Origin: an uncultured Oscillospiraceae bacterium
GTDB lineage: Bacteria; Bacillota; Clostridia; Oscillospirales; Oscillospiraceae
Assembly: GCA_949841465.1 (NCBI GenBank)
Contig: CATKZW010000009.1
Span: forward strand, 1 to 64,000
Length of the DNA: 64,000 nt
Direction of reading: 5' to 3'
Of the stretch, positions 1-10,700 are shown one piece after another. Numbering within the stretch: position 1 is the stretch's first letter; every line of letters begins with the position of its first letter. The translations under genes and the position numbers were made by a program. The notes under the pieces are model-generated. The model was given only the letters and a program-made list of their open reading frames with translations, was not told the DNA's origin and did not search any database.

Positions 1-287
1 TGCTCGTATTCTTCCCGATTGATGTCGCTTGGATATTGATGCATCCCAACCTCATCTCCCGCCTGTTTTTCCCTTATTATCCGCTTCTTTCTACATCTTG
101 TCAAAAGTTTTTAAACAGGCTCTTAGAGAGAGCGTCCCAAATTTTGTGTAACCTGCCAAAGCAGTGCGAATAGAAGGAAAATATAGGCAGGGGGTCGTGG
201 CGAAACGGAACCACCCCCGTTACCGTCATAATAGCGGCGGTTTGGCCGCAAGTCAAGGTACAGCCGGATCAGTCCGGCAAACGGTCC

Positions 288-2156
288 TCAAAGTAGACCG
301 CCAGCTGGGCGTGGATGATACTCCAATCCTGGCGCCGGCCTGTCCATTTTTTGGTGATGTCCATCATGGCCAGGTTTCAATTCGCCGGATTGCAGCTTTT
401 TCAGAATACCGGCGCATTTATCAGCCGTGCCGAAAAACAACACCCGATCCGGCTTTAAGGTCCCTTGCGCCGTTCTCTCATATGTTTGGATAAACTGCTG
501 GTCAGCTGCGCCCACAGTCCGGGGATTGGCCTCCATTTTGTAGACGTATTCTTTCAGCGGCACGGACTGAGCCAGCCCATCCAGCCGCTCCAGCATGATT
601 CTGGCCTGTTCCGCACCGGTGTTTTGCTGGACGAACTGCTCCAGAGTGGCCCGGACGATGGAAGGGTTGATATGCAGGGTGCGGACCAGATTTGCCTTGG
701 TCTGTTCCCGGTTGTCAGGGGGGAAATTCTTTTTGATAAGCCCCACCTGATACAGATGGTCCAGCATATCCAGCATATCGCTGATGAACTGCTCCGGGGT
801 GTCAGGCGGCAGCTCCGCCGCTGGCACGTCCTGCGTCTGGACCAGCCCATCCAACCTTGCCAGCAGCGCCTTGGCTTTTGTCAGGTCGGTATGTATCAAG
901 TCGGTATGTTCGATCAAATAGTTCAGCGGGTCACGCACACCTTCAAAATAGCCTTTCTGCATTTCATCCGCAAGGTCAGCGATGGACCGCTCCCTGGGGT
1001 CCTGAGTAAACGGGTGTTTTAGAACTCCCTCCTGATGAAGCTGCTCCATAAAATCGTATAAATCAGCGGCAAACTGTTCCAGGGTGTCAGGTGCGGCAGA
1101 GGGCGCGTCCTGCTCCGGCTGCTGGGCGGTCAGGTCAATGCCTCGCTCCTTGCAAATCTCTTGAAAATGGCGGTCAATGCTGGTGATAAGAATATTGGCG
1201 GTCTTGGAGATGGTCTCCAGACTGGCTTTCAGCTCCGGCAGGGTCTTGTCCTTGGACCATGTGGCGATGTAGCCCAGGCTGTTGGCGCTGGTCTTGATGC
1301 CGTAATACTGGCAGACGGTATAGGAGACGCTTTCCGCCTCCACTTCCTTCGTGTTTTTATCTTTCGGTTTGGGCGGTTCCTGATCCGTAATCCCAGCAGC
1401 GGCGGTGAGCTGCTCCCGCTCACGGTTGTGGAGTATGGCGTGGGTGATCTCATGGACGGCGGCACACACCGTCTGCACCTGGCTCATGCCCTCCCGGATG
1501 GTGATGCTCTGATCTTCCAGGCTCAGAAATCCGTCCAGCCCCTCCCGCAGTGGCTTGAACTGCATCGGCACCGGGGAGGTGCGCCGCAGGGCCTCCATAA
1601 ATACTTCGTACTGCTGCACATCCCCGGTCAGGCTGGAAACAAGGCTGGGAAGGGGCCTGCCCTCGGTCTGGCTCACATCGAATACCTTGACCGGGCGGAA
1701 CAGGGGAATCTCAATCTCCCGTTCCTCCATGACAACATTCCCGTCATGGTCCAATACCGGCGCTTTGGTGTCCGGGTCCAGCTTCATTTCCTCAATGTGT
1801 TTTTTGAAGGGCGTGGGGGCGATGATCGTCAAGCCCTTTTCCCCCTTTTTCACATGGCGGCCAAACTGATTCTTCCACTTATTGAATCCGGCCACATGGG
1901 TGGCGTTGGGCATCTGTATATGGATGAGGATGGTATTGTTATAGGAATAGCTGTGAAACCGGGACATGGTGCGGAGATAGTCCGCAAATTTATCGCTCTG
2001 GAACAGGTCTTGTATGTTTGCCTCAATCCCGGTCACAATTTCCTTGATCCGTTCCCGATTGCTGGGCTTTTTGTCTGCCACGGCAAAAAATCTCCTTTCA
2101 TAGAAATGGCCCCGCACAGGAAACCGAAGCGTCCCATGCGGAGCAAAATTCCGCAA
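288..2156 (-). CDS. ArdC-like / DUF1738 ssDNA-binding antirestriction-type protein of an integrative element
   Basis: 622-aa ORF; N-terminal block 'FADYLRTMSRFHSYSYNNTILIHIQMPNATHVAGFNKWKNQFGRHVKKGEKGLTIIAP' typical of ArdC N-terminal domain; downstream HEITHAI zinc-protease-like motif. Confidence 0.8.
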   Translation of the reverse strand: MRNFAPHGTLRFPVRGHFYERRFFAVADKKPSNRERIKEIVTGIEANIQDLFQSDKFADYLRTMSRFHSYSYNNTILIHIQMPNATHVAGFNKWKNQFGRHVKKGEKGLTIIAPTPFKKHIEEMKLDPDTKAPVLDHDGNVVMEEREIEIPLFRPVKVFDVSQTEGRPLPSLVSSLTGDVQQYEVFMEALRRTSPVPMQFKPLREGLDGFLSLEDQSITIREGMSQVQTVCAAVHEITHAILHNREREQLTAAAGITDQEPPKPKDKNTKEVEAESVSYTVCQYYGIKTSANSLGYIATWSKDKTLPELKASLETISKTANILITSIDRHFQEICKERGIDLTAQQPEQDAPSAAPDTLEQFAADLYDFMEQLHQEGVLKHPFTQDPRERSIADLADEMQKGYFEGVRDPLNYLIEHTDLIHTDLTKAKALLARLDGLVQTQDVPAAELPPDTPEQFISDMLDMLDHLYQVGLIKKNFPPDNREQTKANLVRTLHINPSIVRATLEQFVQQNTGAEQARIMLERLDGLAQSVPLKEYVYKMEANPRTVGAADQQFIQTYERTAQGTLKPDRVLFFGTADKCAGILKKLQSGELKPGHDGHHQKMDRPAPGLEYHPRPAGGLL

Positions 2157-2248
2157 GTAGAAGTCTATTTTGGCCCTTCGAGGGTAAAGTCACGTCCTTG
2201 GGCGGTTTGGCGTTTTGAAAACCTTGTGCCACAAGGCTTTCCGGCCCT

Positions 2249-2596
2249 CTATTTGCGGAAGTGCAAAGCTGCTTTGGCTTTCCGCTCCCGGTCCCGTCTG
2301 CGGCGCTCCCTGGCGGCGCAGGAAGGGCAGTATTTCACCGAATTGGAGCGGGAGAAAATCGGTGCGCCGCAGATACAGCAGCTTTTGACGGGCCGCGCCG
2401 ACATAATTTCTCCGTACAGCTCCCGATCCGCTGGCAGGACGGCGGCACGAAAGTATTTGCAGATCAAGGTGCTGGAAATCATCTGCGGACAGGGGCAGGG
2501 GTCCCCATCGTCCAGCGGGAGGCAGTTGCCGCCATCACAGTTGGCGCACAGGCGGCGGATGAGCTTTTTCACCCGCCGGAACTGGCTGTCATCCAT
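2249..2596 (-). CDS. Small cysteine-rich protein of the kind found in Firmicute integrative elements
   Basis: 115-aa ORF with paired Cys motifs (CANCDGGNC, CCICGAPIF, CPSC); follows the integrase remnant. Confidence 0.6.
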   Translation of the reverse strand: MDDSQFRRVKKLIRRLCANCDGGNCLPLDDGDPCPCPQMISSTLICKYFRAAVLPADRELYGEIMSARPVKSCCICGAPIFSRSNSVKYCPSCAARERRRRDRERKAKAALHFRK

Positions 2597-2639
2597 CCAG
2601 GTTATAGCCCGGATTTTGCTTTTGTATCGACATCTGGAT

Positions 2640-3707
2640 GGCGTGATAGTCTAAAAATCCTGATACAGTCCATCCATGATGTATACCGTCCGGCGGGAGT
2701 TGTCCATCTTTGTAGACTTCACCGTCTCCACGCTGTCGAGGTTTCTATGGAGTCGTCGAAGTTGCGCAGGCGGTTTCTGGTCTCGCAGACCTTGATAGAA
2801 CGGCCATCCATGTCCACGTTCTCCCAGCGCAGCCCGCACAACTCTCCCATCCGCAGTCCGGTAAACAGGTCGAAAATGATGCCGAAGGCGGCGGGCTCCG
2901 GCGCTCGGCGGGCAGCCAGAACCAGCCGGGTCTGCTCCTCCCGGTCCAGCACCCGCATCTCATGCTTTTCCGCTTTCGGGAGCCGTACCCCTTCCACCAG
3001 ATTTTCCGCCAGCAGCTTATTCTTCACTGCCTGCCCGAAGGCCAGGTGCATCATATTGCGCAGGTTCGTCAGTGTTTTGGTGGAAAGCCGCCTTTTCTTC
3101 TCAGATTCCCCTGTTCCCTCCGCTCGTTGAAAAAGCCCTGCAGGTCCTCGCCGGTCATGGTACTCATATAACGGCTGCCGATCTGAGGCTTGACGTGGCT
3201 TCGAATGAGCTGTTCATAGCTGCAATAGGTGGACAGCTTTACCGTGGGCTTCGCGTATTTCTCCAGCCTGCGGTCCATCCACTCCCCTACCGTGATCGGC
3301 TCCGCCCTCTGCGGCCCAGCGGCGGGCTTCTCAATGCTGATCTCGGTCTGGCCCGCGCCCAGTGCCGCCATGAACGCTTTGGCGTCGGTCTTGCGGCGAA
3401 AGCGTTTGGTCTTTCGCTTGCCGTCCACAAAGTAGCCCTTGGAGCTGCTTGCTGACAATGTGCAGATTCGGGCCGGGGCAACGAGAACACAGGAAAAATA
3501 TTGAAAAGATTTCTCCGAGTCAAAGGACCCGTTCATCAGCCGCAGCATAGGAATTTTGATCCGTAATGCGGATATCCTCTGCAATGGGGGTGTTGACTTC
3601 CATATCCGCATCTCTCCTGTCTCTGTGTGTCTTCTACCATATCCACGGCAGAAAATCCACAGTTTTTTCGCTGTGCGCTTTGCCAAATTTCCGAATCTTT
3701 TCGCCAT
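2640..3707 (-). pseudogene. Tyrosine recombinase/integrase, disrupted by frameshifts
   Basis: Pieces in different frames (3069-3707, 2719-3054, 2651-2839): '...TGEDLQGFFNERREQGNLRRKGG' / 'LVEGVRLPKAEKHEMRVLDREEQTRLVLAAR..GIIFDLFTGLRMGELCGLRWENVD' / 'STKMDNSRRTVYIMDGLYQDF'. Confidence 0.8.
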
Positions 3708-3713
3708 CCGGGT

Positions 3714-4169
3714 TTACAGCTCCATCCAGATGCCCTCGTCGTGGATGGCGGCCCGCTCCACGGCGCGGTAAAACCGCTGGGCCTCCTCGTTGGCCGCCAT
3801 CAGCGCGATGAGCTGGCCCGCCCCGGCCAGCTTCATCCGGCGGCGCAGCTCCGCCAGCAGGGCCTGGGCCGTCCCGGCGTGGCGGCTGCTCTTGACCACG
3901 CAGATCCAGTCCAGATAGCCGTTCACCGTGCCGTCGAACCGGCTGGCCAGGATGGAGCCGTCGATGCGGCCCACCACCCTGCCGTCCTCCCGGGCCAGCA
4001 GGGACACCGCGTTGGCAAACCGGGGGTCGTCGAAGCTGGCCTCCACCCGCCTGCGGTACGCCTCGTCGATGTCCCAGCCATAGAAGGGCTCCTCCTCCCG
4101 CAGGCGGCGTTCAAAGTCCATCACCTCCGGGATCAGCTCCCGGGTGTACTCTATGATTTCCATATTCAC
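3714..4169 (-). CDS. GNAT family N-acetyltransferase
   Basis: 151-aa ORF with GNAT pattern 'VVKSSRHAGTAQALLAELRRRMKLAGAGQLIALMAANEEAQRFYRA'. Confidence 0.8.
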   Translation of the reverse strand: MNMEIIEYTRELIPEVMDFERRLREEEPFYGWDIDEAYRRRVEASFDDPRFANAVSLLAREDGRVVGRIDGSILASRFDGTVNGYLDWICVVKSSRHAGTAQALLAELRRRMKLAGAGQLIALMAANEEAQRFYRAVERAAIHDEGIWMEL

Positions 4170-4178
4170 AGCCTCCCG

Positions 4179-7100
4179 TTACAGTTCCACCTCATGGCCA
4201 ACGTTGAAAAACCACAGGTACCGACGCTTGACGGACACTCCCGCCGCCTGGGACAGGGCCCGGGTATATGCGTCCAGCTGGGGGCGGTAGTCCTCGGCCC
4301 GGCGGCCCACCGTCTGCTCGTCCACCCGGTCCGTCTTGAAATCCACCACGGTGACCGTGCCGTCCTCCTCCGCAAACCAGCAGTCCACCACGCCCTGGAG
4401 GAGCACCTCTTCCCCCGCCTCCGCCTCAGGGTAGTAGTCCGCCGCGGGGGCCAGCAGGGAGAACTTGAACTCCCGCTCCACCCGATTTGACCGGCGCAGC
4501 CGGGCCCCCAGCCCGGAGCGGAAAAAGGCCAGGATGTCCGCCGGATTCACCGCCTCCCCCTGCTGGGGGGTGATGTACCGGCCTGTCACCAGGCGGGCGA
4601 TCTCCTCCGAAATCTCACCCAAATCATGGGTGCGGTCATAGTTGAGGTACTGCATCACCATGTGCAGGGCGGTGCCCCGCTGGGCGGGGGTGAGGGGCCG
4701 CTGCCCCTGGAACACCGGCCGGCGCAGGGCGGTCTGGGGGGCGGCGAGGTGGGGGGCGGCAGCTTTCAGCTCCACGCCGTTCTCCGCCGCCTCCGCGTCC
4801 TTCTCCCGGCCCTTGAGCTGGGTGGCGGTGAGCTTAGAGGCAATGGCGGCCGACCCCATGTGGGGATAGCGCCAGCTCAGCCGCTCGACCAGGCCGTCGG
4901 GGAGGGTTGGACCGGGCGCCTCCTCCGCCCCGCCTCCCAGGCTCTGGGGCCGCTCGAACTCCGCCCCGGACAGCAGGCGGATATCCCAGGGATAACCCTC
5001 GTCCGCCGGGGGATCGGGCCGGGGCGTGTCCACATCCGCCCAGAGGGAGGTGCTGTCCCTCCGGCACAGGGCGGGGGCCAGCACCCAGTCCGCCATGGAC
5101 CGGGCCTCTGCCATCTGCCGGGGGGGCGGCGGGCACTGGGCCTGCCCCGCCAGCGCGGCCAGGCTCCCGCCCCGGCCGTTGACGGAGGTAAGCAAAATCA
5201 GCTTGTGCTCCGCACGGGTCATGGCCACGTACAAAAGCCGCATCTCCTCCGCCCGGAGCTGCCGGCGCAGCCGCAGGGCCACCGCGTCCCGTGCGATGGT
5301 GGTGTATCGCAGGCCCCGCTGCCGATCGGTGCGCTTGGGCCCCAGCCCCAGCTCGGGGTGGAACAGGATGGTGGACTTGGCGTCCGCCTCGTTGAACTGC
5401 CGGTCCAGGCCGCACACCAGCACCACCGGGAACTCCAGCCCCTTGGACTTGTGGATGGACAGGATGCGCACGCCCCCCGTCTCGCTGCCGGGCACGGGCA
5501 CGCTGAGGCCGTTCTCCGCCATCCGGCTCAGGTGGAGCAGGAAGGCCATCAAGCCCCGGTGCCCGCCGCTCTCGAACCGGCACGCCTCGTCGTACAGGGC
5601 CATCAGGTTGGCCCGCCGCCGCTGGCCGTCGGGCAGGGCGGCGAAGACGGCGGGCACGTCCAGCTTCCCGTAGATGTACCACAGCAGGCGGTGGCTGCTC
5701 TCCTCCGCCGCCAGCTCCCGCAGCTCACCCAGCAGGGCCAGGAAGGACAGGCAGTCCTCCTCCCCCCTGGCCGCGCCGGCGGCCAGGCAGCCGTACACCG
5801 TGCCTCCGCTCCCCGCCCGGAGCAGGGCCAGCCGGTCCGGGGTGAAGCCGAACAGTGGGGAGCGCAGGGCGGCCAGCAGGGCCACGTCCTGCCGGGGGTT
5901 GTCCAGCACCTGGAGCAGGGCGACGGCCACGGAAACCTCCGTGGTGCCGAAGAACTCCTGCCCGCCCTCGGCGGACCAGGGAATGGACAGCTCGTCCAGG
6001 GCGGCGGCGTAGTACCGCAGCACGGGGTTTGGCGAGCGCAGGAGGATGACGATATCCTCCGCCCGGAGGGGCCTGTCCCCGATGGGCAGGCCGCTGTCCA
6101 GCAGCTCCCGGACGCGCCGGGCCGCTGCCCGGGCGGCGAGCAGATCCTTGTCCGTCTTTTCCTCCTCCCCCTCGTCGGCGAGGGCGGACAGGTCCACGCA
6201 GTCCAGCTCCACGCAGTACCGGCTGTCGGGGGTGAGGTCGGCACGGCCCGGCCGCAGGGCCGCGTCGTCGGTGTAATCCAGCTCCCCGGCGGCCCTGGTC
6301 ATCACGTTCCGGAATACAAAATTGACCCCGTCCAGCACCTCCGGCCGGGAGCGGAAGTTGTCCGACAGCAGGATTTTCCGCCCCTGGCCCGGATGGGCCC
6401 TGTCCGCCTGGGGAAATGCGTCAAATTTTCCCAGGAAGATGCCCGGCTCCGCCAGCCGGAAGCGGTAGATGGACTGCTTCACGTCCCCCACCATGAACAG
6501 GCTGTCCCCCGCCGACAGCGCCCCGAAGATGGCGTTCTGCACGGCGTTGGTGTCCTGGTACTCGTCCACCATGATCTCCCTGAACTGCCTGCCAACGTCC
6601 TGTGCCAAATCGCTGGGCCCGCCCTCCGGGCCGGTGAGCAGCCGCGCCGCCAGGTGCTCCCCGTCGGCGAAGTCGATGAGGCGGCGGCGCTGCTTCAGCT
6701 TGATAAACGCCGTGTCAAACTCCGCCGTCACCTCCAGCAGGGCGGTCATGGCGGGGCCCACCGCCCGCAGGTCGTCCGCCGCCTGGGCCGCCGTCACGTC
6801 GAACCGCTCCCCCAGCTTCTTGAGTTGGGCCTTGCACTGGTCCCGCAGGGCTGTCATCCGGGCCTTCAGCCCCTCGTCAAACTCCCCCCGCTTCATGCCG
6901 GGGCGGGGAAATGGGACGGGGAAGCAGGCCGCGGCGCTGTCCCAGCCCTCGCCCAGGGCGGCGCGGAGCTTTTCCAGCCCGTCCAGGGTCTCGTCCAGGG
7001 TGGGGCCGTAGTTCTTGTCCAGCAGCCCGTCCCAGGCGACCTCATTGCGCAGGGCGGTCATGGCCTCCAGCCAGTAGTCCGCCAGCTCCCGGCCGTCGGC

Positions 7101-7748
7101 CAGCAGAGCCCGGCCCCAAGGGGTGTCCTCCGGGCCCGCGCCCTGGGGCAGGACAAAGTCCCGCCGCCGGTCCATCAGCCATTTCACCGGGTCCGGCTGG
7201 GCCTGCACCTGCTTGTGGACGTACAGGACCACGTCCTCCAGGGTCTGGTCGTCCCGCTCCCCCGCCAGGGCGTCCACCAGGGCGGCGAAGGGGGCGTCCT
7301 CCCCGATATTCGCGTACCGGGCCTCCAGCACCTCCTCCAGGGCGCGGCGGCGCAGCTCCTCCCCCTCCGACTCGTCGCACAGGCGGAAGTCCGGGTCCAG
7401 GTCCGCCAGATGCCCCCACTGCCGCAGAAAGTCCAGGCAGAATGCGTCGATGGTGCAGATGGGGGCCTTGTAAACCAGGGTGGCGTTTCGCCGCAGATGC
7501 CGGTCCCCCGGCTTTTGGGCCAGGCGGGCGTGGATGGCGGCGGCAATGCGGTCCCGCAGCTCAGCGGCGGCGGCGTTGGTAAAGGTGATGACCAGGAAGC
7601 GGTCAATCTCCTCCCCCTGCTCCACATAGCCCATCAGCCGCTCCACCAGCACCCGGGTCTTGCCCGACCCGGCGGCGGCGGACACCAGCAGGTCCCCGCC
7701 CCGGTTTTCCACCACGGCCAGCTGTTCCCTTGTCAGCTCAATCGCCAT
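4179..7748 (-). CDS. addA: ATP-dependent helicase/nuclease subunit A (AddA)
   Basis: 1189 aa; UvrD motifs 'LLVSAAAGSGKTRVLVERL', 'IMVDEYQDTN', 'SIHKSKGLEFPVV'; C-terminal nuclease 'VVDFKTDRV'; next to addB. Confidence 0.95.
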   Translation of the reverse strand: MAIELTREQLAVVENRGGDLLVSAAAGSGKTRVLVERLMGYVEQGEEIDRFLVITFTNAAAAELRDRIAAAIHARLAQKPGDRHLRRNATLVYKAPICTIDAFCLDFLRQWGHLADLDPDFRLCDESEGEELRRRALEEVLEARYANIGEDAPFAALVDALAGERDDQTLEDVVLYVHKQVQAQPDPVKWLMDRRRDFVLPQGAGPEDTPWGRALLADGRELADYWLEAMTALRNEVAWDGLLDKNYGPTLDETLDGLEKLRAALGEGWDSAAACFPVPFPRPGMKRGEFDEGLKARMTALRDQCKAQLKKLGERFDVTAAQAADDLRAVGPAMTALLEVTAEFDTAFIKLKQRRRLIDFADGEHLAARLLTGPEGGPSDLAQDVGRQFREIMVDEYQDTNAVQNAIFGALSAGDSLFMVGDVKQSIYRFRLAEPGIFLGKFDAFPQADRAHPGQGRKILLSDNFRSRPEVLDGVNFVFRNVMTRAAGELDYTDDAALRPGRADLTPDSRYCVELDCVDLSALADEGEEEKTDKDLLAARAAARRVRELLDSGLPIGDRPLRAEDIVILLRSPNPVLRYYAAALDELSIPWSAEGGQEFFGTTEVSVAVALLQVLDNPRQDVALLAALRSPLFGFTPDRLALLRAGSGGTVYGCLAAGAARGEEDCLSFLALLGELRELAAEESSHRLLWYIYGKLDVPAVFAALPDGQRRRANLMALYDEACRFESGGHRGLMAFLLHLSRMAENGLSVPVPGSETGGVRILSIHKSKGLEFPVVLVCGLDRQFNEADAKSTILFHPELGLGPKRTDRQRGLRYTTIARDAVALRLRRQLRAEEMRLLYVAMTRAEHKLILLTSVNGRGGSLAALAGQAQCPPPPRQMAEARSMADWVLAPALCRRDSTSLWADVDTPRPDPPADEGYPWDIRLLSGAEFERPQSLGGGAEEAPGPTLPDGLVERLSWRYPHMGSAAIASKLTATQLKGREKDAEAAENGVELKAAAPHLAAPQTALRRPVFQGQRPLTPAQRGTALHMVMQYLNYDRTHDLGEISEEIARLVTGRYITPQQGEAVNPADILAFFRSGLGARLRRSNRVEREFKFSLLAPAADYYPEAEAGEEVLLQGVVDCWFAEEDGTVTVVDFKTDRVDEQTVGRRAEDYRPQLDAYTRALSQAAGVSVKRRYLWFFNVGHEVEL

Positions 7749-10700
7749 GTCCGTCCTCCTCCTTTCGGGCCAGCCAGTCCCAGAACTCCGCCGCCCTTAC
7801 CCCGCGCCGGTAGCGTCTGGCGTCCCCGCAGCCCTCCTCAAAGTGGCAGGCCGCCCGGTAGTCACACCAGCGGCAGGGGTTCTTGTCGGCGTTGTGCCAA
7901 TATGGGTCCGCGTCGATGTTGCCCCTAGCCAGCTCCCCGGCGGCGCGGCGCAGGGCGTCGGTGATGTACCGGTCCAGCAGCTCCATCTGCTCCCCGCTGA
8001 CCAGGTAATCCGCGCCGCCCCGGCCCGCGCTCACCGGCAGGAAGCGGAAGCCTCCCGCCGTGCGCTCCATGGCGGACAGCACGTCCCGGTCGTCCAGCAC
8101 CAGCCCCTGGCGGCGCAGCAGCCTGTCCCTGGAGCGCTGGATCTCCTCGTCGGTCATGCCCCGCTCGCCGTCCACCAGGGGGGTGCGGGCGGGGACGTAC
8201 AGCACCCCGGCGGGGACGATTTCCCCAGGGCCCAGCACCCGCTCCCCCTCCCGGCTCAGGGCAAAGAGGTAGAGCAGCATTTGAAGGCCCCGTCCGTCCT
8301 CCACGTCGGCAAAGTCGAAGCTCTTTTTTCCGGTCTTATAGTCCACCACCCGGAGGTAGCGCTTCCCGTTGTGGAGCCATTCGTCCACCCGGTCCACATA
8401 GCCGGTGAGGCGCAGGCGCACCCCCTGCTCCACCTCCACCGGGGGCAGGGCCTTCCCCGGCCCGAAGCCCAGCTCGAAGGCAGCGGGGGTGAAGTCGGAG
8501 ACGGACAGCTCCGCCGCCACGCTCTGCACCACCGCCAAAGCCGCCTGCTTCATCCGCCCGAAGAGGTAACGAAACCGGGCGGGCTCCTCCTCCAGGCCGG
8601 CCAGCACCTCCCGCTCGTAGCGGTCGGCGGCCTGCTGGGACAGCCGGCGCACCTCGTCCGCGTCGTCCAGCGGCACGCCGGCCTCCTTTGCCGTGCGCAG
8701 GGTGTTCTCCAGCACGTCGTGGACGAAGGTTCCGTAGTCAGAAGGCCGAAATTCGGCCTTCTGCCGGGGCTTGGCCTCCAGGCCGAAGCGCAGGAAGTGG
8801 CTGAAATGGCAGGAGTTGACCAGGTCCAGCCGGGTGGCGGACATGGGCGACACCGGCCCGAACAGCCGGTCCACCGCCGGACGGGACAGCCGCCCCCGCC
8901 GCCACCGGGAGGCGCTCTGGATGCGGTCCACCCGGTCGGCCAGACCGGGCACCTGCCGCAGGGCGGCGGCCACGCCGCCATCCTGCCCCGCCAGCTCCAG
9001 GGCCGCGTCCGGCGCGGACAGCCGGTCCAGGGGATCCCCGCCCCCCAAAACCGGGGCGTCGGGGAAGAGCGCCGCCAGCCGCTCCCAGAGGAAGCAGGGG
9101 GCGTGCTGGGCGTCCCCCGCCCCGGCGGCGGAATAGCTGACGTACAGCCGCTGGGAGGGCCGGGCGCAGGTCTCGTAGGCGATGGTCATCTCCCGGCGGA
9201 GCTTGTCCTCCTGCCGGGGGGCCAGCTCCACCTCCATGGCGGCCAGCACGTCCCGGTCCTGGTCGGAGAACAGCCCCGGGGAGGGGGCGCAGTCCGGAAT
9301 GGAATTGCTGTCCGCCCCCAGCAGGAACAGCGCCTTGACCTCCTTGTGGGCCATGCGGGGCGCGTCCCCCACCGTCACCGCGTCCAGGGACACGGGGATG
9401 GCCCCCACGTCGTACTGGCTCAGCACCAGGGAGAACAGCCGGGAGAACTCCTCCAGCTCCAGCTCGGTGTCCTCCAGCAGCAGGGCGCACTGCTCCAGGC
9501 CGCCCACCAGGATGTCCCACAGCTGGCGGTACTGGGCGGCGGTGTTCCGGTCGCCCCGGGCTTCCAGACTGTCCGCCCGCTGGGCCAGCCGGGTGGGCAG
9601 GTCGATATCGTCCAGCAGCTGATAGAGGGCCAGGGCGCGGCCCCTGCCCGTCTTGTCCGTTCCCTTCCGCAGCCGCTCCAGCGGCGCGACGACCCGGCGG
9701 CGCAGCTCGTCCAGCCGGGCCACAAAGGCCGCGTCCTCGTCCTCCAGCTTCTGGCCGTAGCCCTCCGGGTGCATGTCCCAGGGCTTCCGGCGGGTCCAGG
9801 CGGAACCCTTCAGATCCCAGGTCAGGACGTAGTTTTCCAGCAGGTCCCGCTCCTCGTCCGTGATGCCGGTGAGCCCGGTTTTCAGGTAGCGGAACAGCTC
9901 CTCATAGGGATAGTCCTCCGCCGCCGCGGCCAAGGCGGAGGTCACCAGGGCCAGCACCGGCTTTTCCAGCACGTCCTCCATGGCGGACAGGAACACCGGC
10001 ACGCCGTAGCGGGCGAAGGTGCTCTCGATCAGCTCCCCGTATCCGTCCAGCCGCCGGGCGCACACGGCGATGTCCCGGCAGCGGCAGCCCTCCTCCCGCA
10101 GCAGCCGCAGGATCTCGGCGGCGCACCACTCCACCTCCTGGCGGGGCGTGGCGGCTTCGATGCGGGTGAGGCCGCACTCCCCCTGCCAGGGGCTTTCCGG
10201 CATGGGCCCGAACAGGTTTTGCGCTAAAAACTCCAGAGAGGGGTGGCGGGGCAGAGGGCGGTCCAGCGTCTCCTCCATCAGGTACACGCCGTTGTCCTTG
10301 GCCAGACGGCCCAGCCGCCGCGCGGCCCGGAGGGCGGGCTGAAAGATGCCCGACGGATCGTCACCGGCGCCGCACACAAAGGCCGCCGTCAGCTCCCCCT
10401 GGGCCATCAGGGCGGACAGCACCCGCTCCTCCTGGGGGGTGAAGTCGGTGAAGCCGTAGACGTAGAACGCCATCCCCGCCGCCCAGCGGGTGTCCTCCAG
10501 CTGAACAGCCAAACGGTCCAGGCGGCCCCGGGGGTCGGCGGCCCCTTCGGCCTCCAGCGCCTGATAGGCGGCGTAGATCAGCCCCAGGTCCCGGAGCTTG
10601 TCCCCCTGACGGCCTCCCAGCTCCTCCCCGGCGGCCATCAGCGCCGCAGGCTCCACCCGGTAGGAGCGGCACTCGTCCACCGTGGCCAGCAGGCCCGTGA

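Noticed and set aside
4626-7928. 1100-aa ORF on + strand opposite addA
   Set aside because: Mirror ORF of a GC-rich gene; Gly/Pro/Arg/His/Gln-rich, no domains, and addA on the other strand has clear motifs
7660-10227. 855-aa ORF on + strand opposite addB
   Set aside because: Same antisense artefact; addB is well supported
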